Shown here one piece after another: positions 10,141-21,388 of a stretch of 64,000 nucleotides of DNA (the first letter of the stretch is position 1; each line of letters begins with the position of its first letter). Source of the stretch: Gemmatimonadaceae bacterium (lineage in GTDB: Bacteria; Gemmatimonadota; Gemmatimonadetes; Gemmatimonadales; Gemmatimonadaceae); the NCBI GenBank assembly GCA_036504815.1, contig DASXUN010000003.1, positions 124,001 to 188,000 on the forward strand, given 5' to 3'. The position numbers and the translations under genes are program-made. The notes beneath the pieces were generated by a model. The model saw only the letters and a program-made list of their open reading frames with translations. It did no database searches and was not told the DNA's origin.

Positions 10141-12216
10141 ATGAGCCCCGTCCGCCTGGCCCTCGCGTGGTGCGTCCTTCCGCTGGCGCTCGCCGCCCAG
10201 CAGCGGACGGATTCGACGGCGTGGAACACAACGTCGACGATGCAGCTCGTCGATCGGGCGATCGCCCGCCGCACCGCCCAGCTCGCCGACACCGGCCTGG
10301 TCGACTACACGGCCCGTGCGCACGGCTATCTCACCTTCCTGGCGCAGGTCGGCGACGGCTTTCCCGATCCGCCCCGCGTCATGAAGACCGACGAATTGAT
10401 GGTCGAAGTCTATTGGCGCGCGCCGGACCAGAGCAAGCAGCGGATCGTCGGCCGGCGCGACACGCTGCTGCTCCCCACCGACATCGAGTACCATCGCGAC
10501 CATCTCGCCATCATCCAGAACAACTTCCCGTCGGTCATCCGCCTGGGCGACGGCGATGAGGTGCGCGACGTGCCGCACCCGTTGTCGCCGGCGGGGCGTG
10601 CCGCGTACGAGTTCGCGGTATCCGACTCGCTGACCATTCGCACGAACGACCGCGCCTTCGACGTGGTGATGGTGCGCGTCCGTCCGCGCGACGACCGCCT
10701 TCCGCGAGCGGTTGGCGCCGTCTACATCGATCGCGCCACGGCCACCGTCGTGCGGATGGCCTTCTCATTCACGCGCGCCGCGCTGCGCGACAAGTACCTC
10801 GAGGATGTCTCGGTGGTGCTCGAGAACGGGCTCGTGGATGGGCGTTTCTGGCTGCCGTATCGCCAGGAGATCGAGATTCGCCGCACCGGATCGTGGCTCG
10901 ACTTTCCCTCGCGCGGCATCATTCGCGGGCGCTGGGATATCTGCTGCGTGCAGACCAATGTCGGGCTCACGGCGGGCGTCACCGCCGGACCCGAGGTGGT
11001 GCCCGCCATGACGCCCGAGGCGCTGCGCCGCTATCCGTTCATGGGCGCGATCCTCGATCGGCTCCCCTCTGACGTGACGCTGGCCACCGATGACGACGTG
11101 CGCGCCGTGCAGGAGGCGGCGCGCGAACTGGTGCGCGCCGAGGCGCTGGCGCGGGTGCGGTCCACCAACCCGGCCGCGCGGTCCATCAGCGACCTCGTGC
11201 GCGTGAACCGCGTCGAGGGCCTCGCCTTCGGCGCGGGGCTGCGACGCGCGCTGGGCGCGGGACTGCTGGCGTCAGCACGGGCCCGCTACGGCACGGCGAA
11301 CCGGCGCGCCGCCGGGACGCTCGCCCTCGCCTGGCGCCGGGCCAACGGCGTCCACCTGACGCTGCAGGCACGCGACGACCTGGCGGATGCCGGCGACGTG
11401 CCGGAGGTGAGCGGCGTCCGCAATTCGATCGCCGCCCAGGAGTTTGGCGCGGACTACACCGATCCCTATCGCCAGCGGGCGGTGGGATTGACGCTGGGGT
11501 TTGCCCCCTCCGATGGCTGGCGCTGGTCGGCGTCCGTCGAACGGCGGGAAGAGACGGCCGTCGCCGTGCACGCCACGCCGGCCACCGGCGAGTACGAGCC
11601 GACGCTCAAGGCCGACTGGCTGCAGGCCTGGCGGTTCGGCATCGAGTTGCGCCATCCGTCGCTGGCCATCGGCCGGGCCAACTTCGCGGTGTGGACGGCC
11701 GTGACAGCAGAGCGTGATCGCTTCGACGCGGGCCTCAGGGTGGGCGAGGCCGGCTGGCTCGGCCGCGGCACGCTGTCGGTGGACGGCTCGATGAAGGCGG
11801 GGCGCTGGAGGCTCGTCTCGCGGAGCCTGGCCGCCGGCGTTGCCGGTGGATTTGCGCCACCGCTCCAGCGCCTCGTGCGCCTCGGCGGGCCCGTCACCGG
11901 GCCGGGGTACGCGTATCACCAGTTTGCCGGCCGACTGGGGCTCTCACAGCGCATCGAAGGGCAGCGGTCCATCCCCTTCGTCCCCCTGCGGCTCGGCCGC
12001 TTCGGGCGGGTGCCGAGCAGCGTGACCTTCGCGCCCTTCGCCACGGCGCTCTGGGTGAACGCGCCCGGTCAGTCCGGACATGGCTGGCATGGCGCGGTCG
12101 GCCTCGGAATTCTCTCGATCTTCGACCAGTTGCGTATCGACGTCGCGCGGGGCTTTCAGGGCGGGAAATGGATGTTTGGCGTCGATGTTTCGCCGTTGCT
12201 TTGGCCGATCCTGTAG
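10141..12216 (+). CDS. Large secreted protein, probable outer-membrane beta-barrel
   Basis: 691 aa with a signal peptide (MSPVRLALAWCVLPLALAAQ). Residues 30-320 are a soluble alpha/beta region. Residues 350-691 consist of alternating amphipathic strands with many Trp/Tyr/Arg residues (SDGWRWSASVERREE, LQAWRFGIELRHPSL) and end in an aromatic/aliphatic strand typical of barrel closure. Proteins with this layout and an AQ-type cleavage site are common in Gemmatimonadota, but I do not recognise a named family. The start is the first Met before the signal peptide. No co-transcribed partner. Confidence 0.8.
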   Translation: MSPVRLALAWCVLPLALAAQQRTDSTAWNTTSTMQLVDRAIARRTAQLADTGLVDYTARAHGYLTFLAQVGDGFPDPPRVMKTDELMVEVYWRAPDQSKQRIVGRRDTLLLPTDIEYHRDHLAIIQNNFPSVIRLGDGDEVRDVPHPLSPAGRAAYEFAVSDSLTIRTNDRAFDVVMVRVRPRDDRLPRAVGAVYIDRATATVVRMAFSFTRAALRDKYLEDVSVVLENGLVDGRFWLPYRQEIEIRRTGSWLDFPSRGIIRGRWDICCVQTNVGLTAGVTAGPEVVPAMTPEALRRYPFMGAILDRLPSDVTLATDDDVRAVQEAARELVRAEALARVRSTNPAARSISDLVRVNRVEGLAFGAGLRRALGAGLLASARARYGTANRRAAGTLALAWRRANGVHLTLQARDDLADAGDVPEVSGVRNSIAAQEFGADYTDPYRQRAVGLTLGFAPSDGWRWSASVERREETAVAVHATPATGEYEPTLKADWLQAWRFGIELRHPSLAIGRANFAVWTAVTAERDRFDAGLRVGEAGWLGRGTLSVDGSMKAGRWRLVSRSLAAGVAGGFAPPLQRLVRLGGPVTGPGYAYHQFAGRLGLSQRIEGQRSIPFVPLRLGRFGRVPSSVTFAPFATALWVNAPGQSGHGWHGAVGLGILSIFDQLRIDVARGFQGGKWMFGVDVSPLLWPIL

Positions 12217-12323
12217 TGTCGATTGGTGGGCACCAGTGGGCATTCCCGACGCGGCGTTCCGCGCGTTACCTTTCCCATCGTGGACACAGGCTTCTGCAAC
12301 CGTAGAGCAGGGGAGGGTCTCCG

Positions 12324-14639
12324 TTGACCAACCCCGCCTTTGCCGCGCGCGACGAGTGGCTGCTCGTCACGCTTGAGGGCCTGCTCACGCCCGAGCACAT
12401 GGAAGAGCTGCGCGGGCTGAAGGAGGAGTCGTACTGGGAGGCGGCGGTCCGGCGGAACTTCGTCTCGGACGATCAGATCCTGCAGGCGCTGTCGGCGCGC
12501 TTCCGGATGAAGGTGGCCAACACCCAGCAGGTGTCGCAGCAGGCCAAGGAACTGGTCCCGGAACAATTGGCGCGGAAGTACCGGGTCCTGCCGCTCGCCA
12601 TCTCGGACACGCACCTCGACATCGCCACGGCCGATCCGCACGACCTCGACTGCGAGCGCACGCTCGCGTTTGCGCTCGGCCGCACCATCCGCATGGCGCT
12701 GGCCTCGCCGACCAAGATCGTGGAGCGCATCGAGGAGCTGTACCGCCCGGAGAATGTCGTCGAGAAGATCCTCGAGGGCGTTTCCACCGACTACGACGTC
12801 GAGGCGATCAGCGAGGAGTTCGAAGACGCCGAGATGGACATCGGTGGCGCGGAACGCGCCAGCGACCGCCCCGTCATCCGCCTCGTGGACCACATCGTGG
12901 CCGAGGGGATCCAGAGCCGCGCGTCGGACATCCACATCGAGCCAGAGGAAGCGGGCGTCGCCGTCCGCTACCGCATCGACGGGGTGCTCCGTCAGGTGAT
13001 GATCCTCCCGCGCGCCGCCGGCATTCCGCTGGTGAGCCGCATCAAGATCATGGCCTCGCTCGACATCGCCGATCGCCTGCGCCCGCAGGACGGCCGGGCG
13101 CGCGTGGCGGTGAACGGCAGCCGGGTCGACCTTCGCGTCTCGACGCTCCCCGCGTCGCAGGGGGAGAAGGTCGTCATCCGCATTCTCGACCAGCGTTCGA
13201 CTGTGCTGTCGCTCGACTCGCTCGGCCTGAATGCCGACGAGTCAGCGCGCATCAAGGGACTGCTCGACGTGCGCGAGGGCGTGGTGCTCGTCACCGGCCC
13301 CACGGGGTCGGGCAAGACGACGACGCTGTACTCGATGCTGCGTCTGGTGCAGTCGCGCGGCGTCAACATCATCACGGTCGAAGACCCGGTCGAGTATCGC
13401 CTCGCCGGGATCGTGCAGGTGCAGGTGAACGAGAAGGCCGGGCTCACCTTCGTCGCGGCGCTGCGCTCGATCCTGCGCCAGGATCCCGACGTCATCCTCG
13501 TCGGCGAGATCCGCGACCGGGAGACGGCGAACATCGCCGTGCAGGCTTCGCTGACCGGTCACCTGGTGCTGTCGACGCTGCACACGATCGACGCCCCCAG
13601 CTCGGTGGCCCGCCTGGTCGACATCGGCATCGAGCCGTACAAGATTGCCGCGGCCATCAAGGGGATCATTGCGCAGCGGCTGATGCGGCGCCTCTGCAAC
13701 TCGTGCCGCGAATTGCACACCGGTCCCGTTCCCGACCGGCTCAAGCGGTGGTTCCCCGAGGGGATGACCACGCTGTATCGCGGCGTCGGCTGTCCTGACT
13801 GTTCGATGACCGGCTATCGCGGCCGGTTCTCGGTGACGGAAGTGCTGGTGACGTCACCCGAGTTCGAGCGCCGCGTGGCGGGGAACGAGCCGCTCGACAA
13901 GCTCGTGGAGGCGGCGCGCGAGAACGGGATGCTGTCGCTCTGGGAGAGCGGCATCGCGCACGTGCGCAACGGCGAGACGAGCATCGACGAGCTGCTGCGC
14001 GTGCTCGAGGCGCCGACCCCCGAGCAGCTGCGCACGCCGGGCACGCCGGTGCGGGCGGTCACCGACGGTCCGGCCACGGTGAGTGACACGCCGCCCGCCG
14101 AGCCGGATACCGCCCGCCCCGCCAGCGGCTCGCTCGACACGCTTGCGGCGCACGTCCTCCCCAAGGGCGCGGGCGTTCGCACGCACCTCCACGCCGTGCC
14201 GGCCTCACCGGTCGGCGGTGAGTTCCAGCTCGTGGACGAGATGGCGGGGGAAGGGCGCGCGGGCTCCAAGAAGGTGCTGCTGGTCGAGGACGAAGACGCA
14301 CTGCGGCGCGTGATGAAGGACCTCCTGGAGCGCGAGGGCTTCACCTGCTTCGAGGCGGCCGATGGCGTGAAGGCGCTCGACGAGATCGATCGCGCCGCTC
14401 CCGACATCGTGGTGCTCGACCTCAACCTGCCGCGCCTCGACGGATATGGGGTGCTCAGCCATCTCCGGGCACGGCCGGCGACGGCGGAATTGCCGGTGAT
14501 CGTCCTGACGGCCAAAGGCGACGAGGACAGCGAGGTGCGCGTCTTCGAATTCGGGGCGAGCGACTACCTCACGAAGCCGTTCCGCCCGCGCGCGCTCTCC
14601 GCGCGTCTCCACTCCCTGCTCGCGCGCCGGCGCAGCTGA
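12324..14639 (+). CDS. PilB/GspE-type secretion ATPase fused to a response-regulator receiver domain
   Basis: 771 aa from a TTG preceded by GGGGAGGG. Residues 1-160 are a GspE N-terminal (MshEN-like) domain. The hexameric ATPase core has Walker A GPTGSGKTTT near 325, the Asp-box motifs (ITVEDPVEYR), Walker B DPDVILVGEIRD near 387 and the His-box STLHT near 418. A tetracysteine zinc site (CNSC...CPDC) is at about 457-493. An unusual Pro/Thr-rich linker (about 560-645) leads to a C-terminal CheY-like receiver with acidic EDED near 655, the phospho-acceptor Asp in VLDLNLP near 697, and Lys in TKPF near 750. It powers type IV pilus or type II secretion assembly. No other pilus genes are nearby. 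The stop overlaps the Nudix start (TGATG). Confidence 0.92.
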   Translation: MTNPAFAARDEWLLVTLEGLLTPEHMEELRGLKEESYWEAAVRRNFVSDDQILQALSARFRMKVANTQQVSQQAKELVPEQLARKYRVLPLAISDTHLDIATADPHDLDCERTLAFALGRTIRMALASPTKIVERIEELYRPENVVEKILEGVSTDYDVEAISEEFEDAEMDIGGAERASDRPVIRLVDHIVAEGIQSRASDIHIEPEEAGVAVRYRIDGVLRQVMILPRAAGIPLVSRIKIMASLDIADRLRPQDGRARVAVNGSRVDLRVSTLPASQGEKVVIRILDQRSTVLSLDSLGLNADESARIKGLLDVREGVVLVTGPTGSGKTTTLYSMLRLVQSRGVNIITVEDPVEYRLAGIVQVQVNEKAGLTFVAALRSILRQDPDVILVGEIRDRETANIAVQASLTGHLVLSTLHTIDAPSSVARLVDIGIEPYKIAAAIKGIIAQRLMRRLCNSCRELHTGPVPDRLKRWFPEGMTTLYRGVGCPDCSMTGYRGRFSVTEVLVTSPEFERRVAGNEPLDKLVEAARENGMLSLWESGIAHVRNGETSIDELLRVLEAPTPEQLRTPGTPVRAVTDGPATVSDTPPAEPDTARPASGSLDTLAAHVLPKGAGVRTHLHAVPASPVGGEFQLVDEMAGEGRAGSKKVLLVEDEDALRRVMKDLLEREGFTCFEAADGVKALDEIDRAAPDIVVLDLNLPRLDGYGVLSHLRARPATAELPVIVLTAKGDEDSEVRVFEFGASDYLTKPFRPRALSARLHSLLARRRS

Positions 14640-15184
14640 TGGCCCGGCGCCCCGCGCCGTCCAACCGCCCGCCTCGCGCCGGCCGCCGCCCCGCGGTGCG
14701 CCGCAACGACGTGCGCGAGACGATCGTGCGGGCCGGCGTGGTGGATGTCTTTGTGGTGCGCGCGGCCGGCCGCGGCTGGCAGCACCTCGCCCTGCGCCGC
14801 GCGGCCGGTGTGCGCTGTCCAGGAACCTGGGAGGCGGTGCACGGGCGCATCGAGCGCGGCGAGACGCCGCCACAGGCCGCTCGGCGCGAGGTGCGCGAGG
14901 AGACGGGACTCCCGATCGAACGCCTCTACGCCCTGACCGTCAATCCGTTCTTCATGAAATCGACGGGGACCGTGGAGCTGGCGGTTGCTTTCGTTGCGGT
15001 GGTCGGCGCCGGAGCGGTGGCGACGGGCGACGAGCACGATGCGCACCAGTGGCTCACTCGCGCCGCCGCCCGCCGTCGCTACCATTGGCCGCGAGAGCGC
15101 GAGGCGCTCGATCACATCGCGGTGCTGTTCAAGGGCGGGACGGCGGGGAAGGCGGAGGATGCGCTGTTGATCGACAGGCCCTAG
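14639..15184 (+). CDS. Nudix hydrolase
   Basis: 181 aa. A perfect Nudix box G-x5-E-x7-REVREETGL lies near residues 69-91, so the metal-binding Glu residues are intact. It hydrolyses a nucleoside diphosphate linked to another moiety; the substrate cannot be read from sequence. The first 25 residues are Arg/Pro-rich and probably disordered. The ATG overlaps the upstream stop, giving a two-gene unit with the secretion ATPase. Confidence 0.88.
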   Translation: MARRPAPSNRPPRAGRRPAVRRNDVRETIVRAGVVDVFVVRAAGRGWQHLALRRAAGVRCPGTWEAVHGRIERGETPPQAARREVREETGLPIERLYALTVNPFFMKSTGTVELAVAFVAVVGAGAVATGDEHDAHQWLTRAAARRRYHWPREREALDHIAVLFKGGTAGKAEDALLIDRP

Positions 15185-15197
15185 TGGCGAGCGCGAG

Positions 15198-15283
15198 TGA
15201 TGGCAGATGGCTGATGGCGGAACGCCGAGACGACACCCATCGGCTCCGCCATCTGCCATCTGCCATCTGCCATCTGCCATCAC
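15198..15283. repeat. Inverted array of 7-bp GATGGC(A/T/G) repeats
   Basis: Left arm 15198-15221 has three heptamers of the GATGGCn type. Right arm 15245-15283 has five in inverse orientation (CCATCTG units). The outer 24 bases of each arm can pair. It lies between the convergent stops of the Nudix gene and the next gene, where a bidirectional terminator is expected. Same family as arrays at 24747-24850 and 62391-62518. Confidence 0.85.
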
Positions 15284-15309
15284 TGTCCGCGTGAGTCGCA
15301 TCCGGCCCT

Positions 15310-15924
15310 TCAGCTTCCTGGCTTCGCGCTCGCCCGGCTCCGGATCAGCGTCCGCTCGCGGTCAACCTTCTTGAACAGCGTCTCCCACGCGGCGCTGCTC
15401 TGCGTCTCGAACGTCAGGGTCAGCGGCTGGTTGATGTCGATGGCCGGATCGAAGACGTAGAGCGCGGCCTGCACTTCGCGCTGCCGCAGGCGTTGCTCGC
15501 CGAAACCCGACGTGAGCGGCAGGACCTCGACCGGGCGGAAGTCGCGCCCCGCGGAATTGATCACCAGTTCCATCGGGCTGAAGCGCGCCTCGCCCGGTTC
15601 GAGATTGTAGAACTGCACATACCAGAGGCTGGCCCCCGGCATCGCCGTGCGGCGCAGCACGGCGTCCATCGCCGCGCGCTTGCTCTCGCGCAGTTCGTGC
15701 AGGGCGCGGTACGAATCGGGGGAGAGTGTCCGGATGACGCTCTCGTCGAGCGGCAGGACGCGCACCTGCAGGGCGTTGAACTGCACCTTCACGGCGATGT
15801 CGTCCTGCCGCAGCGTGCCGAAGCCGGCGGGAAGGGACGCCGAGTCCACGGCGGCCTGCTGCGCGCGCGCCGTCGGCGCGAGCAGGGCCGCCATTGCCAT
15901 CCACGCCAGCGGTCTCCAGCGCAT
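15310..15924 (-). CDS. Secreted protein of unknown function
   Basis: 204 aa with a signal peptide (MRWRPLAWMAMAALLAPTARAQ). The mature part is predicted mixed alpha/beta with strand-like segments (IAVKVQFNALQVRVLPLD, SLWYVQFYNLEPGE) and no Cys or recognisable catalytic motif. The ATG at 15924 lies 3 bp after the engB stop. A GTG at 15930 overlapping that stop is a possible alternative and adds two residues. It is last in the lon-engB unit; no function can be assigned. Confidence 0.8.
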   Translation of the reverse strand: MRWRPLAWMAMAALLAPTARAQQAAVDSASLPAGFGTLRQDDIAVKVQFNALQVRVLPLDESVIRTLSPDSYRALHELRESKRAAMDAVLRRTAMPGASLWYVQFYNLEPGEARFSPMELVINSAGRDFRPVEVLPLTSGFGEQRLRQREVQAALYVFDPAIDINQPLTLTFETQSSAAWETLFKKVDRERTLIRSRASAKPGS

Positions 15925-15926
15925 GG

Positions 15927-16637
15927 TCACTCGTCCGAAGGGGAAGTCTCGGGTGAATCGGGTGGCGCCGCGAGCAGCGCGGCCAGCGAGGCCGCGAGAT
16001 CGTCGCGGCCCTCGCCGGTCACCGCGCTGCACAGGATCACCTGATCCTCTTCTACCCCGCATTGCGCCGCAAGGGCCGTGATGCGCTGGGCGCGCTGCGG
16101 CGCGGACAGCTTGTCGATCTTCGTCACGACCACGAGCGCCGGCACGCCAAGCTCGGCCAGGAGGTCGAACATCCGCAGGTCGTCCTCCGTCGGATCGTGC
16201 CGGGCGTCGAGCAGTTGCACCACGCCGCGCAGGTTCGGGTTGTCGCGAAGGTATCCGCCGATCAAGTGCACCCACTCGCCCTGCCGCTCCTTCGAGATGC
16301 GGGCGTAGCCATAGCCCGGCAGGTCGGCGAGCACGAACTCGCGGTTCACCCCGAAGAAGTTGATCTCGCGCGTGCGCCCCGGCGTCTTGCTCACGCGCGC
16401 GAACGCCTTGCGACGCACCAGGCGATTCAGCAGCGACGACTTGCCTACGTTGGAACGCCCGCTGAACGCCACCTCGGGGAGCCCCGCCGGCGGCCGCCAC
16501 CCACCCACCGAGGCCATGCCGCCCAGGAACTCGAGGTGACGGATGACCAGCGGATCGTTCGTTGACGGCCGACCGCGATCGGCCGCGTCCGGCGCCGTCG
16601 CGGACGGTCCGCTCCCGGCCTTCTTCCGTTCCCTCAC
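15927..16637 (-). CDS. engB: Ribosome-biogenesis GTPase EngB (YsxC/YihA)
   Basis: 236 aa from a GTG with AAGGACG upstream. All G motifs are present: GRSNVGKSS (G1), the family-specific T in TPGRTREINFF (G2), DLPGYG (G3), TKID (G4) and CSA (G5). EngB assists assembly of the 50S subunit. The first 35 residues are a low-complexity extension absent from many homologues. The gene follows lon by 16 bp; a lon-engB pair is a common bacterial arrangement. Confidence 0.95.
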   Translation of the reverse strand: MRERKKAGSGPSATAPDAADRGRPSTNDPLVIRHLEFLGGMASVGGWRPPAGLPEVAFSGRSNVGKSSLLNRLVRRKAFARVSKTPGRTREINFFGVNREFVLADLPGYGYARISKERQGEWVHLIGGYLRDNPNLRGVVQLLDARHDPTEDDLRMFDLLAELGVPALVVVTKIDKLSAPQRAQRITALAAQCGVEEDQVILCSAVTGEGRDDLAASLAALLAAPPDSPETSPSDE

Positions 16638-16653
16638 GTTGGTCGTCCTTGTG

Positions 16654-19083
16654 CTAATGAGTCACGTGCGGCGCGTCGGCCACCCGCGCGCCCGCGGCCT
16701 TGGCGGCGCTGCGGCGCTTGTCGGGTGCCGCCACGGGAATCGCGCGCAGCGCGAAGGCGAGCACTTCGTCCATCGTCTTCACCGCATGGAAGTGCACGCC
16801 CTGGCGCACCTCCTCCGGCAGTTCCTCGAGGTCGCGCTGGTTGCCGACCGGAATGATCACGTGTGCCACATGGTGCCGGTGGGCGGCCACCGCCTTCTCC
16901 TTGAGCCCCCCGATTGGCAGCACACGGCCGCGCAAGGTGATCTCGCCCGTCATCGCGACATCGCCGCGCAGGGGCGTGCCGGTGAGCGCGCTCACGATCG
17001 CCGCGGCCAGCGCGATGCCGGCCGACGGCCCGTCCTTGGGCGTGGCGCCCGCCGGCAGGTGCACGTGCACGTCACGCGTGCGCGCGAAGTCCAGCGGAAC
17101 ACCCAGCACTTCGGCGCGCGACCGGATGTAGCTGAGCGCCGCGCTCGCCGACTCCTTCATCACGTCGCCGAGCGTTCCCGTCAGCATCACGCGGCCGCGT
17201 CCCGGGACGACACTCACCTCGACCTCCAGCAGCTCGCCGCCCACCTGCGTGTACGCCAGCCCCTGCGCCACGCCGACGCGATCCTCGTGCGTCACCTCAT
17301 CGGGATCGTACGGCGCCACGCCCAGGTGCGCCCGCAGGTCGGCGGCCGCGATGGTGTCGCGGGGCGTCGGATCGCCTGGATGCTCCGCCCGGCGGCGCGC
17401 CACCTTGCGCGCCAGGCGCGCGATGCGCCGCTCCAGTTCGCGCACGCCCGCCTCGCGCGTGTACTGCCGCAGGATCGCGGGGAGCGCGTCGGTCGCCCAC
17501 GTCACCGACTCCGGCGCAATGCCGTGCTGCGTGAACTGGCGTGGAATCAGGTGACGCTGCGCGATGGCGATCTTCTCCTGGTCCAGGTAGCCCGGGAGCC
17601 GGATGATCTCCATCCGGTCGCGCAGCGGCTCGGGAATCCCGCCCAGCGAGTTGGCGGTGGTGATGAACAGCACCTGCGAAAGGTCGTAGTCGACCTCGAG
17701 GAAATGATCATTGAACGCGCGGTTCTGCTCGGGGTCGAGCACTTCCAGCAGCGCGGCCGACGGATCGCCGCGCCAGTCGCTCCCCAGCTTGTCCACCTCG
17801 TCGAGGAGGATCACCGGATTCACGCTCTCGGCGCGGCGCATCGCCTGCAGGATGCGCCCCGGGAGCGCGCCGATGTACGTGCGGCGGTGCCCGCGGATCT
17901 CGGCTTCGTCCCGCACGCCGCCCAGCGACATCCGCACGAACTTGCGCCCCAGCGCGCGGGCGACGCTGCGGCCGAGCGACGTCTTGCCCACGCCCGGCGG
18001 ACCGACGAGGCAGAGGATCGGCCCCTCCAGCTTGCCGACCAGCGACAGCACCGCGATGTAGTCGACGATCCGCTCCTTCACCTCGGCGAGCCCGTGGTGG
18101 TCCTCGTCGAGGATGGCCCGGGCGCGCACGACGTCGAGCATGTCGTCGGTGCGCTCGCCCCAGGGGAGCGCGGCCAGCCACTCCACGTAGTTGCGCGCCA
18201 CCGACGCCTCCGGCGACATCGGGGACATCCGGCGCAGGCGCCGCAGCTCGCGGTCGGCCCGCGCGCGCGCCTGTTCCGACAGGGCGCGGGCGTTCAGCTG
18301 CGCCTCGAGGTCGGCGAGGTCGTCGCCCTCGTCGTCGCCCAGTTCGCGGTGGATGGCGCGCAGCTGCTCCTGCAGGTAGAACTCGCGCTGGTTCTGGAAG
18401 AGCGACCCGCGCACGTCGTCCTCGATCTTGCGCTCGAGCCGCAGCAGCTCGGTCTCGCCGGCCGTCAGCTCGGTGAGCGCGCGGAAGAGGTCCACGAGGC
18501 GCGGGGCTTCGAGCAGCGTCTGTCGCGTTTCGTGGCGCACCGCCAGGTGCGCGGCGATGCCGCACCCCTGCCGTTCGAGGCTGCTCGCCGACTGCACGAG
18601 CGCCGTCACCTCCGGCGGGAGCCGGCGGTGGTGCGTGACGTACTCCTCGAAGAGGGCGAGCGCCTTGCGCGCCTCGTCCTGCACGCCGTCGCCCGGCACG
18701 ACTGTGAACGGGTGCGGCCTGGCGATCGCGCGCAGCAGCTTGGCGCCGGCAACGAACTTCTCCACGCGCGCGCGCGCCAGCCCCTCGACCAGCACGCGGG
18801 CGGCGCCGTTCGGCAGCTTGGTGTACTGCAGCACGCGCGCCAGGGTCCCCACGCGATACAGGTCGGCCGCCGCCGGGTCCTGCACGCTGCTGTCGCGCTG
18901 CGTGAGGAGCAGGACCAGCTGGTCGCCCCCCTCCGCCGCCTCGAGCGCCGCCAGCGACCCCGCCCGCCCCACCAGCAGCGGCATTGCGACGTGGGGAAAG
19001 AGCACCACGTCGCGCAGCGGCAGCACGGGCAGGCGGTCGGCCGCTTCGATCGGTTCCGCGTCGCGGAAGAACATCTGGCTCAT
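16654..19083 (-). CDS. lon: Lon ATP-dependent protease
   Basis: 809 aa, standard length. The N-terminal substrate-recognition (LAN) domain starts at [15 protein letters not shown]. The AAA+ module has Walker [10 protein letters not shown] near 360 and Walker [10 protein letters not shown]. The C-terminal protease domain has catalytic Ser in KDGPSAG near 686 and Lys in [11 protein letters not shown] near 729. It degrades misfolded and some regulatory proteins in the cytoplasm. The ATG start is 180 bp from the clpX stop, with a terminator-like hairpin and a 10-bp repeat array between them, so lon probably has its own promoter. Confidence 0.97.
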   Translation of the reverse strand: MSQMFFRDAEPIEAADRLPVLPLRDVVLFPHVAMPLLVGRAGSLAALEAAEGGDQLVLLLTQRDSSVQDPAAADLYRVGTLARVLQYTKLPNGAARVLVEGLARARVEKFVAGAKLLRAIARPHPFTVVPGDGVQDEARKALALFEEYVTHHRRLPPEVTALVQSASSLERQGCGIAAHLAVRHETRQTLLEAPRLVDLFRALTELTAGETELLRLERKIEDDVRGSLFQNQREFYLQEQLRAIHRELGDDEGDDLADLEAQLNARALSEQARARADRELRRLRRMSPMSPEASVARNYVEWLAALPWGERTDDMLDVVRARAILDEDHHGLAEVKERIVDYIAVLSLVGKLEGPILCLVGPPGVGKTSLGRSVARALGRKFVRMSLGGVRDEAEIRGHRRTYIGALPGRILQAMRRAESVNPVILLDEVDKLGSDWRGDPSAALLEVLDPEQNRAFNDHFLEVDYDLSQVLFITTANSLGGIPEPLRDRMEIIRLPGYLDQEKIAIAQRHLIPRQFTQHGIAPESVTWATDALPAILRQYTREAGVRELERRIARLARKVARRRAEHPGDPTPRDTIAAADLRAHLGVAPYDPDEVTHEDRVGVAQGLAYTQVGGELLEVEVSVVPGRGRVMLTGTLGDVMKESASAALSYIRSRAEVLGVPLDFARTRDVHVHLPAGATPKDGPSAGIALAAAIVSALTGTPLRGDVAMTGEITLRGRVLPIGGLKEKAVAAHRHHVAHVIIPVGNQRDLEELPEEVRQGVHFHAVKTMDEVLAFALRAIPVAAPDKRRSAAKAAGARVADAPHVTH

Positions 19084-19153
19084 CTAGGAAAGATAGAGGA
19101 TGTGGACCCAGGATTGCGACCGAGGATGTCGATTCGGGATCCCGATAAACGAT

Positions 19154-19178
19154 AGGGCGGGGGACTCGCCCCCGCCCT
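19154..19178 (-). terminator. GC hairpin after clpX
   Basis: Perfect 10-bp inverted repeat AGGGCGGGGG/CCCCCGCCCT with an ACTCG loop. Read on the minus strand it lies downstream of clpX and of a 10-bp repeat array, and is followed by TATCGTTTAT. A probable terminator for the tig-clpP-clpX transcript. Confidence 0.6.
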
Positions 19179-19180
19179 CT

Positions 19181-19260
19181 GTGGTACTCTGTCGTACTCT
19201 GTCGTACTCTGTCGTACTCTGTCGTACTCTGTCGTACTCTGTCCGATTCTGTCGTACTCA
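19181..19260. repeat. Eight tandem 10-bp units GTCGTACTCT
   Basis: Eight head-to-tail decamers in exact 10-bp phase. Five are identical (19191-19240), and the units at 19181, 19241 and 19251 each differ by one to a few bases. The array runs from the clpX stop codon to the GC hairpin. A degenerate version of the same motif follows htrA (23094-23143), again next to a GC hairpin. Confidence 0.95.
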
Positions 19261-19262
19261 GG

Positions 19263-20516
<1,254 letters not shown>

Positions 20517-20663
20517 CGGGCCTCAACCTTTGATGTGCCGCAGGGGTGCCGCCCCTTCGACGCACAGCTTCTCTTCTAGTAACACCCGGTCACGGCCGGG
20601 GGCAAGCAATTCGGGCCGGAAACAGTCGTCCTGCACTCCTTACCCTGTTCCCGGCCGTCCCGT

Positions 20664-21302
20664 TCACTTCGTGGCGGTCACCGACGCCACGGCGGCCACC
20701 ACCTCGGCCTCGCGATCGCGCGGCGACACGACGTGGTCGATGATGCCGTAGGCCTTGGCTTCCTCGGCCGACATGTAGAAGTCCCGGTCGAAATCGCGCT
20801 CGATCTGCTCCACCGGGCGTCCCGTGTGCTTCGACATCAGTTCGTTCATCTGCGCGCGGAGGTAGAGGATCTCCTTCGCCTGGATCTCGATGTCCGCCGC
20901 CGTGCCCGACGACCCGCCCGACGGCTGGTGCATCATGATGCGCGCGTGCGGCAGCGCCGAACGCTTGCCCTTGTGGCCGCCGGCGAGCAGGAAGCACCCC
21001 ATCGACGCCGCCATCCCCATGCAGATGGTGTTCACCGGCGACTTCAGCCACTGCATCGTGTCGTACATCGCCAGCCCGGCGCTCACGCTCCCGCCCGGCG
21101 AGTTGATGTACAGGTGGATGTCCCGGCCCGGGTTGTCCGCCTCGAGGAAGAGCAGCTGGGCGATCACCATGTTCGCCACGTCGTCATTGATCGGCGTGCC
21201 GAGGAAGATGATGCGGTCCATCAGCAGGCGCGAATACACGTCGTAGCTGCGCTCGCCGCGGCTCGACCGTTCGATCACGTACGGGTTGGGAATGATCGGC
21301 AT
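20664..21302 (-). CDS. clpP: ClpP, ATP-dependent protease proteolytic subunit
   Basis: 212 aa from the ATG giving [18 protein letters not shown], which matches the family N-terminus and has GAGGA 10 bp upstream. A longer start at 21377, with AAGGA 8 bp upstream, would give 237 aa with a Ser/Arg/Asp-rich propeptide and cannot be excluded. The catalytic triad is visible: Ser in GMAASMGCF, His in [11 protein letters not shown], and Asp in the [12 protein letters not shown] region. It assembles as two heptameric rings working with ClpX. Confidence 0.95.
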   Translation of the reverse strand: MPIIPNPYVIERSSRGERSYDVYSRLLMDRIIFLGTPINDDVANMVIAQLLFLEADNPGRDIHLYINSPGGSVSAGLAMYDTMQWLKSPVNTICMGMAASMGCFLLAGGHKGKRSALPHARIMMHQPSGGSSGTAADIEIQAKEILYLRAQMNELMSKHTGRPVEQIERDFDRDFYMSAEEAKAYGIIDHVVSPRDREAEVVAAVASVTATK

Positions 21303-21388
21303 GCGTTCAGGGTCCTCGTCGTGGGAAACCGGCCGCGAAGCGTCGTGGGCAAGCCCGTCCGGCCGGCGGTTCGTCATGTCCTGCGTCC

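Noticed and set aside
16543..19155. 870-codon plus-strand frame opposite lon
   Set aside because: Arg/His-rich shadow of the Lon coding sequence; no start signal and no conserved domain.
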